DNA of 64,000 nucleotides. Origin: Sphingomonas changnyeongensis (lineage in GTDB: Bacteria; Pseudomonadota; Alphaproteobacteria; Sphingomonadales; Sphingomonadaceae). The stretch lies in the NCBI RefSeq assembly GCF_009913435.1, contig NZ_CP047895.1:1868501-1932500 (forward strand), in the 5' to 3' direction. Under the pieces are notes generated by a model. That model worked only from the letters and a program-made list of their open reading frames with translations. It was not told the origin of the DNA and did no database searches. Positions within the stretch are counted from its first letter, which is position 1. Each line of letters begins with the position of its first letter. A program made the translations under genes and the position numbers. Positions 33,817 through 42,836 of the stretch are shown in pieces.

Positions 33817-34456
33817 CACGCACCCCGCACGCCGCTGGGATCCGGTGGTCAAGCTCACCCATTGGTCGGTCGCGCTGGCGGTGCTCGCCAATGCCGTCAT
33901 CACCGAAGAGGGGTCGGCCGCGCATGTCTGGGTGGGCTATGCGCTTGCCGCGATCCTTGGCCTGCGCCTGCTCTGGGGGCTGGTGGGGCCGCCAGAGGCG
34001 CGCTTTGCGGCATTTCCGCTCAGCCTTGGCCGGGCGGTCGCGCATCTCCGCGACATCCGGGCGGGCCGCCATGTCGCCCACCGCTCGCACAATCCGCTCG
34101 GTGCGCTGATGGTCTATGCAATCTGGGCCACATTGCTGGTGGTGATCGGCACCGGGATCGCGATGGCCGGACTGCCGCCGGCCCGCACCGGCGCGCGGCT
34201 GACGGTTTCCGAGGCGTCGGCGCGCGGCGAGGCCGCTCAACACCGCGCCGACAGCGAAGACCGGGGCGAGCATGAACGGGAGGAGCGCGGCGACCACGGC
34301 GACGGCGAGCAAGGCGAGGGCATCGCCGAGGAGGTGCACGAGGCGACGGCGACGCTGCTCTACGGGCTGATCCTGCTCCATGTCGCGGGCGTCGCCTTTG
34401 AAAGCCGGCGGCAGCGTCGCAACCTTGCGCTGGCGATGCTGCCGGGACGCGGATAG
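33809..34456 (+). CDS. Cytochrome b561-type membrane protein
   Basis: The 215-residue inner-membrane protein has the RRWDPVVKLTHWSVALAVLANAVI opening with an axial-ligand His, further helices at HVWVGYALAAILGLRLLWGLVG and MVYAIWATLLVVIGTGIAM, and a last helix LYGLILLHVAGVAFES. A long charged His/Glu/Asp loop (residues about 145-180) interrupts the bundle, unusual for the family. It is likely a diheme electron carrier; the partner may be the exported small protein before it. AAGGA lies 8 bases before the ATG. Confidence 0.85.
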   Translation: MTDTHPARRWDPVVKLTHWSVALAVLANAVITEEGSAAHVWVGYALAAILGLRLLWGLVGPPEARFAAFPLSLGRAVAHLRDIRAGRHVAHRSHNPLGALMVYAIWATLLVVIGTGIAMAGLPPARTGARLTVSEASARGEAAQHRADSEDRGEHEREERGDHGDGEQGEGIAEEVHEATATLLYGLILLHVAGVAFESRRQRRNLALAMLPGRG

Positions 34457-34466
34457 GCTGGTGCGG

Positions 34467-34997
34467 ATGCCGACGCGCCAGATCCGCCTCCACCGCAAGG
34501 CCAGCGCGATGACGTTCGTCGTCGCGGCGCAGGCGGTGGTCGCCATGCTGTTCCTCGGCGATTTCGTCACCGATCTGGGGGGCGAGGGATTGAACGCCCA
34601 TCTGCTGATCGAGGGGGCGGCGGCCATCGCGCTGCTGGTCGCGGTGGTTGCCGGGGCCGCGCAGGTGCGCGGTCTGATCGATCAGGCGCGGCGGGACGAT
34701 CTGGCCGTCGCCCTGTCCCGCCGGGCGGTCGCTGATCTGGTGCGCCAGCGCTTTGCCGAGTGGCGACTGACCGGGGCGGAGGCCGATGTCGCGCTGTTCG
34801 CGGTGAAGGGCTGCGATGCCGCCGAAATCGCGCGGCTGCGCGGGGCGGCCCCCGGCACCGTGCGGGCGCAGCTGACGCGCATCTATGCCAAGGCGGGGGT
34901 CGGCAGCCAGTCGGCGCTGCTGGCCCTGTTCCTTGACGAACTGATCGATCCGGCCATGATCGCGGGCGGGGAAGAGACCGCCAATGCCGATGCATGA
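34467..34997 (+). CDS. Membrane-anchored LuxR-type HTH protein
   Basis: The 176-residue protein has two hydrophobic segments near the N-terminus (about 20-60, VVAAQAVVAMLFLGDFV and AAAIALLVAVVAGAAQV) and a C-terminal LuxR-like helix-turn-helix (TGAEADVALFAVKGCDAAEI, APGTVRAQLTRIYAKAGVGS). This is a membrane-tethered DNA-binding layout. It lies 10 bases after the cytochrome gene and its end overlaps the VIT-family gene, so one operon is likely. Confidence 0.75.
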   Translation: MPTRQIRLHRKASAMTFVVAAQAVVAMLFLGDFVTDLGGEGLNAHLLIEGAAAIALLVAVVAGAAQVRGLIDQARRDDLAVALSRRAVADLVRQRFAEWRLTGAEADVALFAVKGCDAAEIARLRGAAPGTVRAQLTRIYAKAGVGSQSALLALFLDELIDPAMIAGGEETANADA

Positions 34998-35676
34998 TGA
35001 AGCCCATCTGGTCGCCCGCATCGGCTGGCTGCGTGCCGCCGTGCTTGGCGCGAATGACGGCATCGTCTCGACCGCCAGCCTGATCCTGGGCGTGGCGGCA
35101 TCGGGGGCGGACCGGCAGGCGCTGCTCGTCGCCGGGGTCGCCGGGCTGGTCGCGGGGGCGATGTCGATGGCCGCCGGCGAATATGTCTCGGTCAGCAGCC
35201 AGGCCGATACCGAGGCCGCCGATCTGGGGCGGGAGCGGGCCGAACTGGCCGCCAGCCCGGCGCTCGAGCTTCAGGAACTGGCCGCCATCTACCGCGCGCG
35301 CGGCGTCGATGCCGAGACCGCCGACCGTGTCGCCCGCCAGATGACGGCGCATGACGCGCTGGCCGCCCATGCGCGCGACGAACTCAACATCACCGACACC
35401 ATGGCCGCGCGCCCGGTGGTCGCAGCACTTGCCTCTGCCGGCACCTTCACTGCCGGCGCGGCGCTGCCGCTGATGCTGGTGCTCATGCTGCCGATGGCGT
35501 GGATGATGGCGGGGCAGGCGGCGGGATCGATCCTGTTCCTCGCGCTGCTGGGCGCGGTGGGCGCCCGCGCCGGGGGCGCGGCGATGGGCCGCCCGGTGGC
35601 GCGCGTGGTGTTCTGGGGCGCGCTTGCCATGGCGCTGACCGCCGGCATCGGGCGGCTTGCCGGCACCGCGGTCTAG
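34984..35676 (+). CDS. VIT1/CCC1-family iron or manganese transporter
   Basis: The 230-residue inner-membrane protein has GWLRAAVLGANDGIVSTASLILGV and MSMAAGEYVSVSSQADTE, hallmarks of the VIT1/CCC1 family, an acidic cytoplasmic metal-binding stretch (about 80-130) and three C-terminal helices. It exports Fe2+ or Mn2+ from the cytoplasm. The start overlaps the regulator gene by 14 bases. Confidence 0.92.
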   Translation: MPMHDEAHLVARIGWLRAAVLGANDGIVSTASLILGVAASGADRQALLVAGVAGLVAGAMSMAAGEYVSVSSQADTEAADLGRERAELAASPALELQELAAIYRARGVDAETADRVARQMTAHDALAAHARDELNITDTMAARPVVAALASAGTFTAGAALPLMLVLMLPMAWMMAGQAAGSILFLALLGAVGARAGGAAMGRPVARVVFWGALAMALTAGIGRLAGTAV

Positions 35677-35689
35677 CGAAAGGCCGGTC

Positions 35690-36298
35690 TTGGACATTGT
35701 CGGCTTTGCGCTTGCGGTTCTGCTCATCGAACTGACCCCGGGGCCGAACATGGCATGGCTGGCGGGGCTGGCCGCGACCGAGGGGCGGCGGGCGGGCTTT
35801 GCCGCCGTGGCCGGGGTTGCGATCGGCCTGCTGGCGAACGGGGTGCTGGCGGCGCTCGGGCTGGCGGCCTTGCTCGAGGCGCGGCCCGGCCTGCTCGCGG
35901 GCCTCAGGCTCGCCGGGGCGGCGATGATGGTGTGGCTTGCGGTCGAGACATGGCGCGGCACCGGTGCGGCGGCCGCGCCGCGCATCGCAGGTCGTGTGGA
36001 ACGGCGCGCCTTTGTCGCCGGGGCGCTGATCAACCTGCTCAATCCCAAGGCCTATCTGTTCTTTGTCGTGGTGGCCCCGCAGTTTCTGGGCGGCGCAGCA
36101 CTCGCGCTCAGCCCCGCGCTGCTGCTCGCGGGCGTCAGTGCGGCGATCGCGACCCTGATCCACAGCGCCATCGTCGCCGCCGGCAGCCGCGCCCAGGCGT
36201 GGCTGGCCGATCCGGCGCGCACCCGGCTGGTCCGCCGGCTTTTTGCCGTGCTGATCCTGGGCATCGCTGTGTCTTTCCTGCTGCCGCTTGTCGATTAG
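35690..36298 (+). CDS. LysE-family amino acid exporter
   Basis: The 202-residue, six-helix inner-membrane protein shows the LysE/RhtB signature ELTPGPNMAWLAGLAATEGRRAGF and FVAGALINLLNPKAYLFFVV. It exports an amino acid or related metabolite. The TTG at 35690 with AAAGG upstream is the most likely start since the usual MDIVGF-like opening begins there. It follows the VIT gene by 13 bases. Confidence 0.9.
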   Translation: MDIVGFALAVLLIELTPGPNMAWLAGLAATEGRRAGFAAVAGVAIGLLANGVLAALGLAALLEARPGLLAGLRLAGAAMMVWLAVETWRGTGAAAAPRIAGRVERRAFVAGALINLLNPKAYLFFVVVAPQFLGGAALALSPALLLAGVSAAIATLIHSAIVAAGSRAQAWLADPARTRLVRRLFAVLILGIAVSFLLPLVD

Positions 36299-36384
36299 CG
36301 CCATTGCGGATCAGTCTCTGCCCGCCGCGCTTGACCGGATCCGCGCTAACCGTATTGCTCCCTAATACAGATGGGGAGGGAACG

Positions 36385-37134
36385 ATGCTGTTGCCGGCGG
36401 CGCTTGCGGTTTTGCTTGCCGGTGCGGACGGGGCGGCGCTGCGCGACTATCCGGTGGCTGGTTTCGAGGCCGTCGATCTCGCGGCCAACGCAATGCTGAC
36501 CGTGGAACAGGGGGCGATGGCCCGTGTCGCGGCGACGGGCGATGCGAGGCTGCTGCGCTGCCTGACGGCGACGGTGGTGGAGGACAGGCTGGTGATCGGC
36601 TGGGCGGGCCGGCGCGGGCGCGGTTCGGTGGCGCGGGGCGGCAGGCCGGACGAGATCGTCGTCACCGGGCGCGCCGATTGTCCGTCGATGGGGGATCCCG
36701 GCCGGTTGCATGTCCGGGTCACGGCACCGACGGTTACGCGCGTCAGGCTGATCGAACAGGGGCGGATCGACATCGGCCCGCTGAGCGTGCCCGGCTTTGC
36801 CGTCACTTTGGCCGGGCGGGGTCAGGTGACGCTGCGCAATCTGCGCGCGGCCGAGACCCGGCTTGCGCTTCCGGGGCAGGGTGGCATCAGCGCGGCGGGA
36901 ACGCTCGGCCGGCTGGTCATCACCCTGGCCGGGCGCGGGACTGTCGACACGACACAGGCGCAGGCCGACAGCCTGTCGGTCACGCTGGCCGGCGGTGGCG
37001 GGATCGCGGCGCGGGTGGACGGGCCGGCAGCAGGCACGGTCGCGGGTTCAGGCCAGGTCGCTATCAGCGGCCAGCCGGTCTGCGCGATCCGCAATGTGGG
37101 CAAGGCCCGGATCATCTGCCCGGCAGGCCGCTGA
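36385..37134 (+). CDS. DUF2807 (head GIN) secreted protein
   Basis: The 249-residue protein has a signal peptide (about 1-17), then the GIN-domain pattern of repeated short strands: FEAVDLAANAMLTVEQG, VTVTRVRL-like runs, FAVTLAGRGQVTL, LVITLAGRGTVD and LSVTLAGGGGIAAR. Head-GIN proteins form right-handed beta helices in the cell envelope. Cys55/Cys96/Cys233-like positions could make disulfides. GGGGAGGGAACG precedes the ATG. The role is unknown. Confidence 0.82.
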   Translation: MLLPAALAVLLAGADGAALRDYPVAGFEAVDLAANAMLTVEQGAMARVAATGDARLLRCLTATVVEDRLVIGWAGRRGRGSVARGGRPDEIVVTGRADCPSMGDPGRLHVRVTAPTVTRVRLIEQGRIDIGPLSVPGFAVTLAGRGQVTLRNLRAAETRLALPGQGGISAAGTLGRLVITLAGRGTVDTTQAQADSLSVTLAGGGGIAARVDGPAAGTVAGSGQVAISGQPVCAIRNVGKARIICPAGR

Positions 37135-37147
37135 CGGGCCGGAACGG

Positions 37148-38386
37148 TCAATAGCTGTCGGGGCCGAGCAGCCCGGTCGCGCGCAGCAGCGCCGCCTGCT
37201 GGATCAGAATGTCGCTGCGGCTGCGCGCCAGGGCGAGCTGTGCGGCGCGCAGCGACCCGTTGGCGATCAGGATATCCAGCGTCGTGCGCAGCGAAAAACC
37301 ATATTCGGCGCGCACCCCGTTCAGGGCCAGTTCTGCGGCGGCCACCCGGCGGGCATTGGCCTCGGCGCGCGCCTGGGCGGCGATCAGATTGGCCCAGGCG
37401 GTCTCGGCCAGCCGGCTGGCCTCGCGCTCGGCGGTGATGGTGGCAAAGCCGGCGGCGCGGTGGCTTGCCCGGGCCGCGCGCACCCGCGACGCGACCAGGC
37501 CGCCGGTCAGCAGCGGCACGCGCAGCACCAGATTGGCCGATGCGGCATTGGGCGATGCGGCCAGCCGGTCGTTGACCCCATAGCCATAGCTGGCACCGAT
37601 CCCCAGATTGGGATTGCCCTCGGCGCGTTCCTGATCGATCCGCGCCGCGGCCGCCATGGTGGCAAGCCGTTGCCGGCGGACCACGGGATTGGCCGCCAGC
37701 GCATGGCCGCGTGCCTCGATGACCGATCCGGGCAGGGCGGTGGGGGGCGGCGGCGCCGGGTCAAGCCGTCCGGGGTCGGCGCCGATGGTCGCGCGGTAGA
37801 CGGCGGCAATGGCGGCGGTTTCGCTTTCGGCGACCGCCAGGTCCGCACGCGCCGATTCAAGCTGCGCTTCGAACTGTGCGACATCGGTGCGCGCCGCCTG
37901 CCCCAGCCGGAAGCGCGACCGCGCTTCGGCGACCTGCTGGGCCAGCAGCTCGATATCCGCCTGCGCCACCGCTACAGCCTGCTGCGCATAGAGAAGCTCG
38001 GCATAGGCGACGACGACGGTTTCCAGCACCGCCGCTTCGGTATCGCGCACCGCCTCTGCGCCTGCCGCGGCATCCTGCGTCGCGGCCCGCACCGCCGCCG
38101 GCACCCGACCGCCGGTCCAGACCGGCAGGTTGGCGGTGATCGCGCCGGTGCCGCCGGTGCCGTTGTCGAACCGGCTATAGCCGCCGGCCCCGTTCAGATC
38201 GGCGGTCAGCCGCCCCTGCGCCTGTGCCTGGCTGGGGCTTTCGGCCAGCGCGTCCTGCCGGGCTTTGGCCTCGGCCAGCTGCGGATTGGTCGCATAGGCG
38301 GCGGCGATCGCTTCGCGCAGCGTTTCGGCCGCGCATGGGCTGGCCAGGCACAGCATCAGCGCCGCCGCACAGGCGCTCCTATTCAT
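37148..38386 (-). CDS. TolC-family outer-membrane efflux protein
   Basis: The 412-residue protein has a signal peptide (about 1-21) and two outer-membrane efflux protein repeats with TLREAIAAAYATNPQLAEAKA as the usual opening and coiled-coil alpha-barrel segments. It is the outer-membrane duct for the ABC efflux genes upstream. Its start codon overlaps the stop of the MacB-like permease (ATGAATAG), showing coupled translation. Confidence 0.92.
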   Translation of the reverse strand: MNRSACAAALMLCLASPCAAETLREAIAAAYATNPQLAEAKARQDALAESPSQAQAQGRLTADLNGAGGYSRFDNGTGGTGAITANLPVWTGGRVPAAVRAATQDAAAGAEAVRDTEAAVLETVVVAYAELLYAQQAVAVAQADIELLAQQVAEARSRFRLGQAARTDVAQFEAQLESARADLAVAESETAAIAAVYRATIGADPGRLDPAPPPPTALPGSVIEARGHALAANPVVRRQRLATMAAAARIDQERAEGNPNLGIGASYGYGVNDRLAASPNAASANLVLRVPLLTGGLVASRVRAARASHRAAGFATITAEREASRLAETAWANLIAAQARAEANARRVAAAELALNGVRAEYGFSLRTTLDILIANGSLRAAQLALARSRSDILIQQAALLRATGLLGPDSY

Positions 38387-40796
38387 GGCGCAGCGCCCAG
38401 GCCGGGGTCGCGCGGCTGGCGCGCAACGCATGGCCGATCACGGTCAGCACCGCGATCAGCACCGCCAATGCACTTGCCGCGATGAAGAACAGCGGCGACA
38501 GCGCGATCCGGTCGTCAAACCCGGCCAGCCAGGTGCGCGCCGCGACCAGCGCCAGCGGCCAGGCGATCAGATTGGCCAGCAGCACCGGCCGCACGAACCG
38601 GCCGACCAGCAGCCGGACGATATTGACCGATGATGCGCCCAGCGTCTTGCGGATGCCGATTTCCTTGACCCGGCGCTGGGTGTCGAACGCCGCCAGCCCC
38701 CACAGGCCAAGACAGCCGATCACCACCGCCAGCCCCGCGCCGATGGCGAACAGCCGCCCGGCGCGGTCATCGTCCTGATAAAGACGCCGCAAATGCGTCT
38801 CGCCGGTGTCGGCGATGAACGGCACCTGGGGCAGGATCTGCTGCCAGGCGATCCGCGCGTCTTCCATCACGGCGCGGGTCTGGCCGCGATAGCGCAGCGT
38901 CACGACCGGAAACGGGGCGACGCCGCGAAACGCCATGTAATAGGCCGGATCGCTCGGCAGGCGCGGCGAGGCAAAGCGCAGATCCTCGACCACGCCGATG
39001 ATGGTCCGCGGCCCTTCGGTCTGGAAGGTCTTGCCGATCGCATCCTGCGGTGTGGCAAAGCCCAGCCGGGCCGCCGCCGTGCGGTTGATGACGATGTTGC
39101 GCTCCCCCTCTGGCGGGATGCCGGAGGCATCGTCGGTGCGCCGTGCGTCGTCGAACAGCCGCCCGGCGAGCAGCCGGGGCCGGTAGACGGCGAAGAAATC
39201 GCTGCCGACCAGAACGCGGCGCAGCGCGGGGCCGGTGCCGGGGCGTCCGGGCACGGCGAAATTGTCGAGATTGTTGTTGCCAAGCCCCCCGACCGCGGCA
39301 TCGGCGGTGGTCACCGCCGACACGCCGGGCACGGCGCGGAATGCCGCCATCAGCCGCGCCGTCGGTCCCGGTTCGAGGTCGCTATAGTTGAGCGACGAGA
39401 CGACCAGCAGCCCGTCGCGCTCAAACCCCAGGTCGGTCGCACGGACGTGGCGCATCTGCGCGATCAGCACCAGCGCGCAGATGATGAACGCGGTGGCGAG
39501 CGCGAACTGCAGGACGACCAGCGCCTCGCGGGTCCGCGCCCCGCTGCGCCCGCCGCCGGGCGCACGTGCCGAGGCGAGCACCTGGGCCGGTGGAAAGCCG
39601 GACAGCAACAGGGCCGGGTAAAGCCCCGCCACGATCCCGATCACCACCGTCAGCAGGGCAAGCGCGGGCAGCACGATCGCATAGGGGATGGTGAGCGACA
39701 GGCCGCCTGCGGCATTGACGAAGGGCAGGCTCAGTTCGGTCAGGATCAGCCCCAGGAGCGTGGCCAGCGCTGCGGTCAGCACCGATTCGGTCAGAAACTG
39801 CCGCATCAGCATGGGCCGGTCCCCGCCCAGCACCTTGCGCACCGCCACTTCGCGCGCGCGCAGCCCGGCCCGCGCGGTCGCCAGATTCACATAGTTAACC
39901 GCCGCGATGAACAGCGTCAGCAGCCCGACCAGGCCGAGCGTTGCGACAGTGAGCCTGAGCGACGCGCCCTCCTTGCCGGCGGGATGAAGATGCTGCTCGG
40001 CAATCGGCAGCAGCTTCAGCGCCACCGTGTCCGACGCGTTCGGCCCCAGATCGGCAAAGCCGCGCCGGTCGATGAAACCGGGCAGCCGCCCGGCGAACGC
40101 GCTGGCCGCATCGGCGCTCGGGAACCGCAAATAGGTGGCGACTGCGGTGCTGCCCCATTTATACCACCAGTCCTCGCCATGAACGGCCGGGATGCGCGTC
40201 AGCATTGTGAAGCGCAGATCGGTGTTGCCGGGCAGATCCTCGAACACCCCTGTCACGCGGTAGTTCGCGGTTTTCTCAAGCGTGATCGCCAGCGTCTGGC
40301 CGATCGGGTCGGCATTGCCGAAATAGCGGCGCGCGGCGGTGGCGCTCAGCACCACCGCATTCGGATCGGCAAGCGCGGTCGCCGGATCGCCGCGCTGCAT
40401 CACCAGCGGGAACACCTTCAGGAAATCGGCATCGACCTGCGCGATATCGTCGAGCACCGCCGCCCCGTCATGGATGACGCTGCCGCCCGCTTCGCCGCCC
40501 TGGATGCGGGTGCCGACCAGGCCGGGGAAATCCTGCTTCAGCTGTTCGAGCAGGCCGCCCATCGTATAGGGCAGGGTGCCGGTGAACGGCCCGTCGGTGC
40601 GCCGCCATTCGGTCTGCACCAGCTGCACCCGGTCATGGCCGGGCAGCCATTTTTCAAAGCTGGTCTGGAAATGCACATACAGGCCGAGCACCAGAAATGC
40701 GGCGATGCCGAGCGCCAGGCCGCCAATGGTCAGCAGCGCCTCGCGCTTGTGGCGGGTCAGCGCGCGATAGAAATTGATCAGGGACAGGCTGGTCAT
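38379..40796 (-). CDS. MacB/FtsX-type ABC transporter permease
   Basis: The 805-residue protein has two FtsX-like halves: an N-terminal helix (LLTIGGLALGIAAFLVLGLYV), a large periplasmic MacB-PCD domain, three helices, a second periplasmic domain and a terminal set of helices (VGRFVRPVLLANLIAWPLAL). It couples ATP hydrolysis by the separate ATPase (40807-41484) to periplasmic substrate transfer through TolC. The ATG at 40796 begins MTSLSLINFYRAL. Substrate unknown. Confidence 0.92.
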   Translation of the reverse strand: MTSLSLINFYRALTRHKREALLTIGGLALGIAAFLVLGLYVHFQTSFEKWLPGHDRVQLVQTEWRRTDGPFTGTLPYTMGGLLEQLKQDFPGLVGTRIQGGEAGGSVIHDGAAVLDDIAQVDADFLKVFPLVMQRGDPATALADPNAVVLSATAARRYFGNADPIGQTLAITLEKTANYRVTGVFEDLPGNTDLRFTMLTRIPAVHGEDWWYKWGSTAVATYLRFPSADAASAFAGRLPGFIDRRGFADLGPNASDTVALKLLPIAEQHLHPAGKEGASLRLTVATLGLVGLLTLFIAAVNYVNLATARAGLRAREVAVRKVLGGDRPMLMRQFLTESVLTAALATLLGLILTELSLPFVNAAGGLSLTIPYAIVLPALALLTVVIGIVAGLYPALLLSGFPPAQVLASARAPGGGRSGARTREALVVLQFALATAFIICALVLIAQMRHVRATDLGFERDGLLVVSSLNYSDLEPGPTARLMAAFRAVPGVSAVTTADAAVGGLGNNNLDNFAVPGRPGTGPALRRVLVGSDFFAVYRPRLLAGRLFDDARRTDDASGIPPEGERNIVINRTAAARLGFATPQDAIGKTFQTEGPRTIIGVVEDLRFASPRLPSDPAYYMAFRGVAPFPVVTLRYRGQTRAVMEDARIAWQQILPQVPFIADTGETHLRRLYQDDDRAGRLFAIGAGLAVVIGCLGLWGLAAFDTQRRVKEIGIRKTLGASSVNIVRLLVGRFVRPVLLANLIAWPLALVAARTWLAGFDDRIALSPLFFIAASALAVLIAVLTVIGHALRASRATPAWALRHE

Positions 40797-40806
40797 CACG
40801 GTCCCC

Positions 40807-41484
40807 TCAGTGGCGGCGCGCGGCAGAGGCGATGATCCGCCCGTCGAGCATGTCGATCCGGCGCTTCGCCATATCGGCATGGCTGGGCGAATGGGTGACC
40901 ATCACGATGGTCGCGCCTTCATCGTTCAGCCCGGTCAGGATCTTCATCACCTGTTCGCCATTGGCGGTATCCAGATTGCCGGTCGGTTCGTCCGCCAGGA
41001 TCAGGCGCGGTTCGCCGACGATCGCGCGGGCGATGGCGGCGCGCTGCTGCTGGCCGCCCGACAGCTGGTGAGGAAAATGGCGCGCCCGATGGGCGATGCC
41101 GACCTTGTCCATCGCCGCGCGCACCCGTGCCCGGCGATCGGTCGCGTCGCGCCGATAGGCGAGGCCGAGCGCGACATTCTCCTCGATCGTCAGTTCATCG
41201 ATCAGGTTGAAGCTCTGGAACACAAAGCCCAGATTTTCGGCGCGGAAACGGGCCAGCGCCCGTTCGTCGAGCGCGGCCAGATCGCGGTCGCCGAACAGAT
41301 AGCGGCCCGCACTTGGCCGGTCGACGGTGCCCAGCGTGTTGAGCAGGGTCGATTTGCCGCAGCCCGACGGGCCCATGATCGCCACGAACTCGCCCGCCTC
41401 GACCGCAAGGTCGATCCGGTCGAGCGCGGTCGTTTCGACCTCGTCGGAGATATAGCGGCGCTCGATATTTTCCAGACGGATCAC
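40807..41484 (-). CDS. MacB/LolD-type ABC transporter ATP-binding protein
   Basis: The 225-residue ATPase has Walker A GPSGCGKST, Q-loop FQSFNLIDELT, signature LSGGQQQR and Walker B LILADEPTGNLD. It starts at a GTG preceded by GGGAGGGATCG. It lies 10 bases before the permease gene and 31 after the adaptor gene, making a full efflux operon with the TolC-family gene. Confidence 0.95.
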   Translation of the reverse strand: MIRLENIERRYISDEVETTALDRIDLAVEAGEFVAIMGPSGCGKSTLLNTLGTVDRPSAGRYLFGDRDLAALDERALARFRAENLGFVFQSFNLIDELTIEENVALGLAYRRDATDRRARVRAAMDKVGIAHRARHFPHQLSGGQQQRAAIARAIVGEPRLILADEPTGNLDTANGEQVMKILTGLNDEGATIVMVTHSPSHADMAKRRIDMLDGRIIASAARRH

Positions 41485-41515
41485 CGATCCCTCCCTTTTC
41501 AGCCGATGTTGCGTG

Positions 41516-42793
41516 TCAGCGGATGTTGATGACGTCGTCCTGCACCGACGACAGGTTCGACAGGATGATGCGCTCGCCGGCACGCAGGCCCGACAGGATT
41601 TCGGCCTGTTGCGGGTTGCGGCGGCCGACACGCACCGCCCGGCGGCGTGCATGGCGGCCACCCGCGTCGAGCACGAACACGCTCGCACCGCCGCCGCTCT
41701 CCAGCCAGCCGCCGACCGGGGCGACCAGCGCCGGGGCGGTGCTGCCCAGGGTGATGCGCACGTCGAGCGTCTGGCCCCGGTTCAGCCCCGGCGGCGGGGC
41801 GGCAAAGGCCAGTTCGACGCGGAAACGCCCGTCGCGCACCGTGGGCAGCACCTTGGCGACGGTCAGCTGCCCGCCGGCAAAGCGCGCCGGCTGGCCGGGG
41901 GCGACGCGGCCGAGATGATATTCATCGACATCGGCCTCGAGCTTCCAATATCCCTCGCTGTCGACCTGACCGGCCGGATCGCCGGCTTTCAGCGACTGGC
42001 CCGGCTGCAGGGTGAAGTTGGTCAGCCGCCCGGCGGTCGGCGCGCGCACGATGAGCGCATCGCGCCCCGCCCTGAGCGCGGCGAGGCTTTTGACCAGCCT
42101 TTGCCGCGTGTCCTCCAGCCTTGCGGCCTGGGTGCGGGTGATGCCGGCTTCCGCCGCGCTGCCCGCGCGCAGCTGGGCCAGCCGCTTTTCCTGATAGGCG
42201 GCTTCCTCGGCATAGCTGGCCACGCCCTCGTCGGACAGAAACCCCTCGGCGCGCAGCTGTTCGCGGATCGACAGATCGCGCCTGGCCTTGATGGTGCTGT
42301 AACTGGCCTGGGCGATCTGCTCGGCTCGGTCGAGGCGGCTGCGTTCGATGTTCAGCCCTTCGCCGGCAATGCCGCCAAGCTGGCTGGCAATCTGCGCCTC
42401 GCGCGTCAGCACATCCAGCTCAAGCGCGGGGTTGGTCAGCCGGGCGAGCGGCTGGCCCTCGGTCACCAGCGCGCCGTCTTGCACCAGCAGCTTTTCAACC
42501 TGGCCGCCCGACAGCACGCCCACCAGCGTGCTGACCCGCGGCGCGACCACCGCCCGGACCGGCAGATAATCGGCAAAGGGCGCGCGCCGGACCGTGCCCG
42601 TCTCGATATCGGCGGCGGCCATGTCGACCGATCCGCCCGCCGGCATGCGCCAGATCAGCACTGCTGCAAGGCAAAGCCCGGTCGCGGCCCAGATTATGCC
42701 CCGTTTCCAGAACGGCCGTGCTGAACGCGCGACCCGCCGGTCCATTCCTGCGCCGGGGAAATCGGTTGATTGCATCGCCTGTTCGGTCATCAT
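41516..42793 (-). CDS. HlyD/MacA-type periplasmic adaptor
   Basis: The 425-residue membrane-anchored adaptor has one N-terminal helix (GIIWAATGLCLAAVLIW, about 33-49), a biotinyl-lipoyl-like segment (GQVEKLLVQDGALVTEGQPLARL), a long coiled-coil hairpin (about 130-230) and a beta-barrel region. It connects the MacB-like permease to the TolC-like duct. It is the first gene of the minus-strand operon and diverges from the response regulator gene 43 bases away. Confidence 0.92.
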   Translation of the reverse strand: MMTEQAMQSTDFPGAGMDRRVARSARPFWKRGIIWAATGLCLAAVLIWRMPAGGSVDMAAADIETGTVRRAPFADYLPVRAVVAPRVSTLVGVLSGGQVEKLLVQDGALVTEGQPLARLTNPALELDVLTREAQIASQLGGIAGEGLNIERSRLDRAEQIAQASYSTIKARRDLSIREQLRAEGFLSDEGVASYAEEAAYQEKRLAQLRAGSAAEAGITRTQAARLEDTRQRLVKSLAALRAGRDALIVRAPTAGRLTNFTLQPGQSLKAGDPAGQVDSEGYWKLEADVDEYHLGRVAPGQPARFAGGQLTVAKVLPTVRDGRFRVELAFAAPPPGLNRGQTLDVRITLGSTAPALVAPVGGWLESGGGASVFVLDAGGRHARRRAVRVGRRNPQQAEILSGLRAGERIILSNLSSVQDDVINIR

Positions 42794-42836
42794 GCCGGAC
42801 AGTATCGCCGGGATCGGGCTGAAAGACTAAACGCCT

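Noticed and set aside
38793-40835. 680-codon plus-strand open frame opposite the MacB-like permease
   Set aside because: Composition is Arg/Gln/His-heavy and typical of an antisense shadow; the opposite strand has clear FtsX features.
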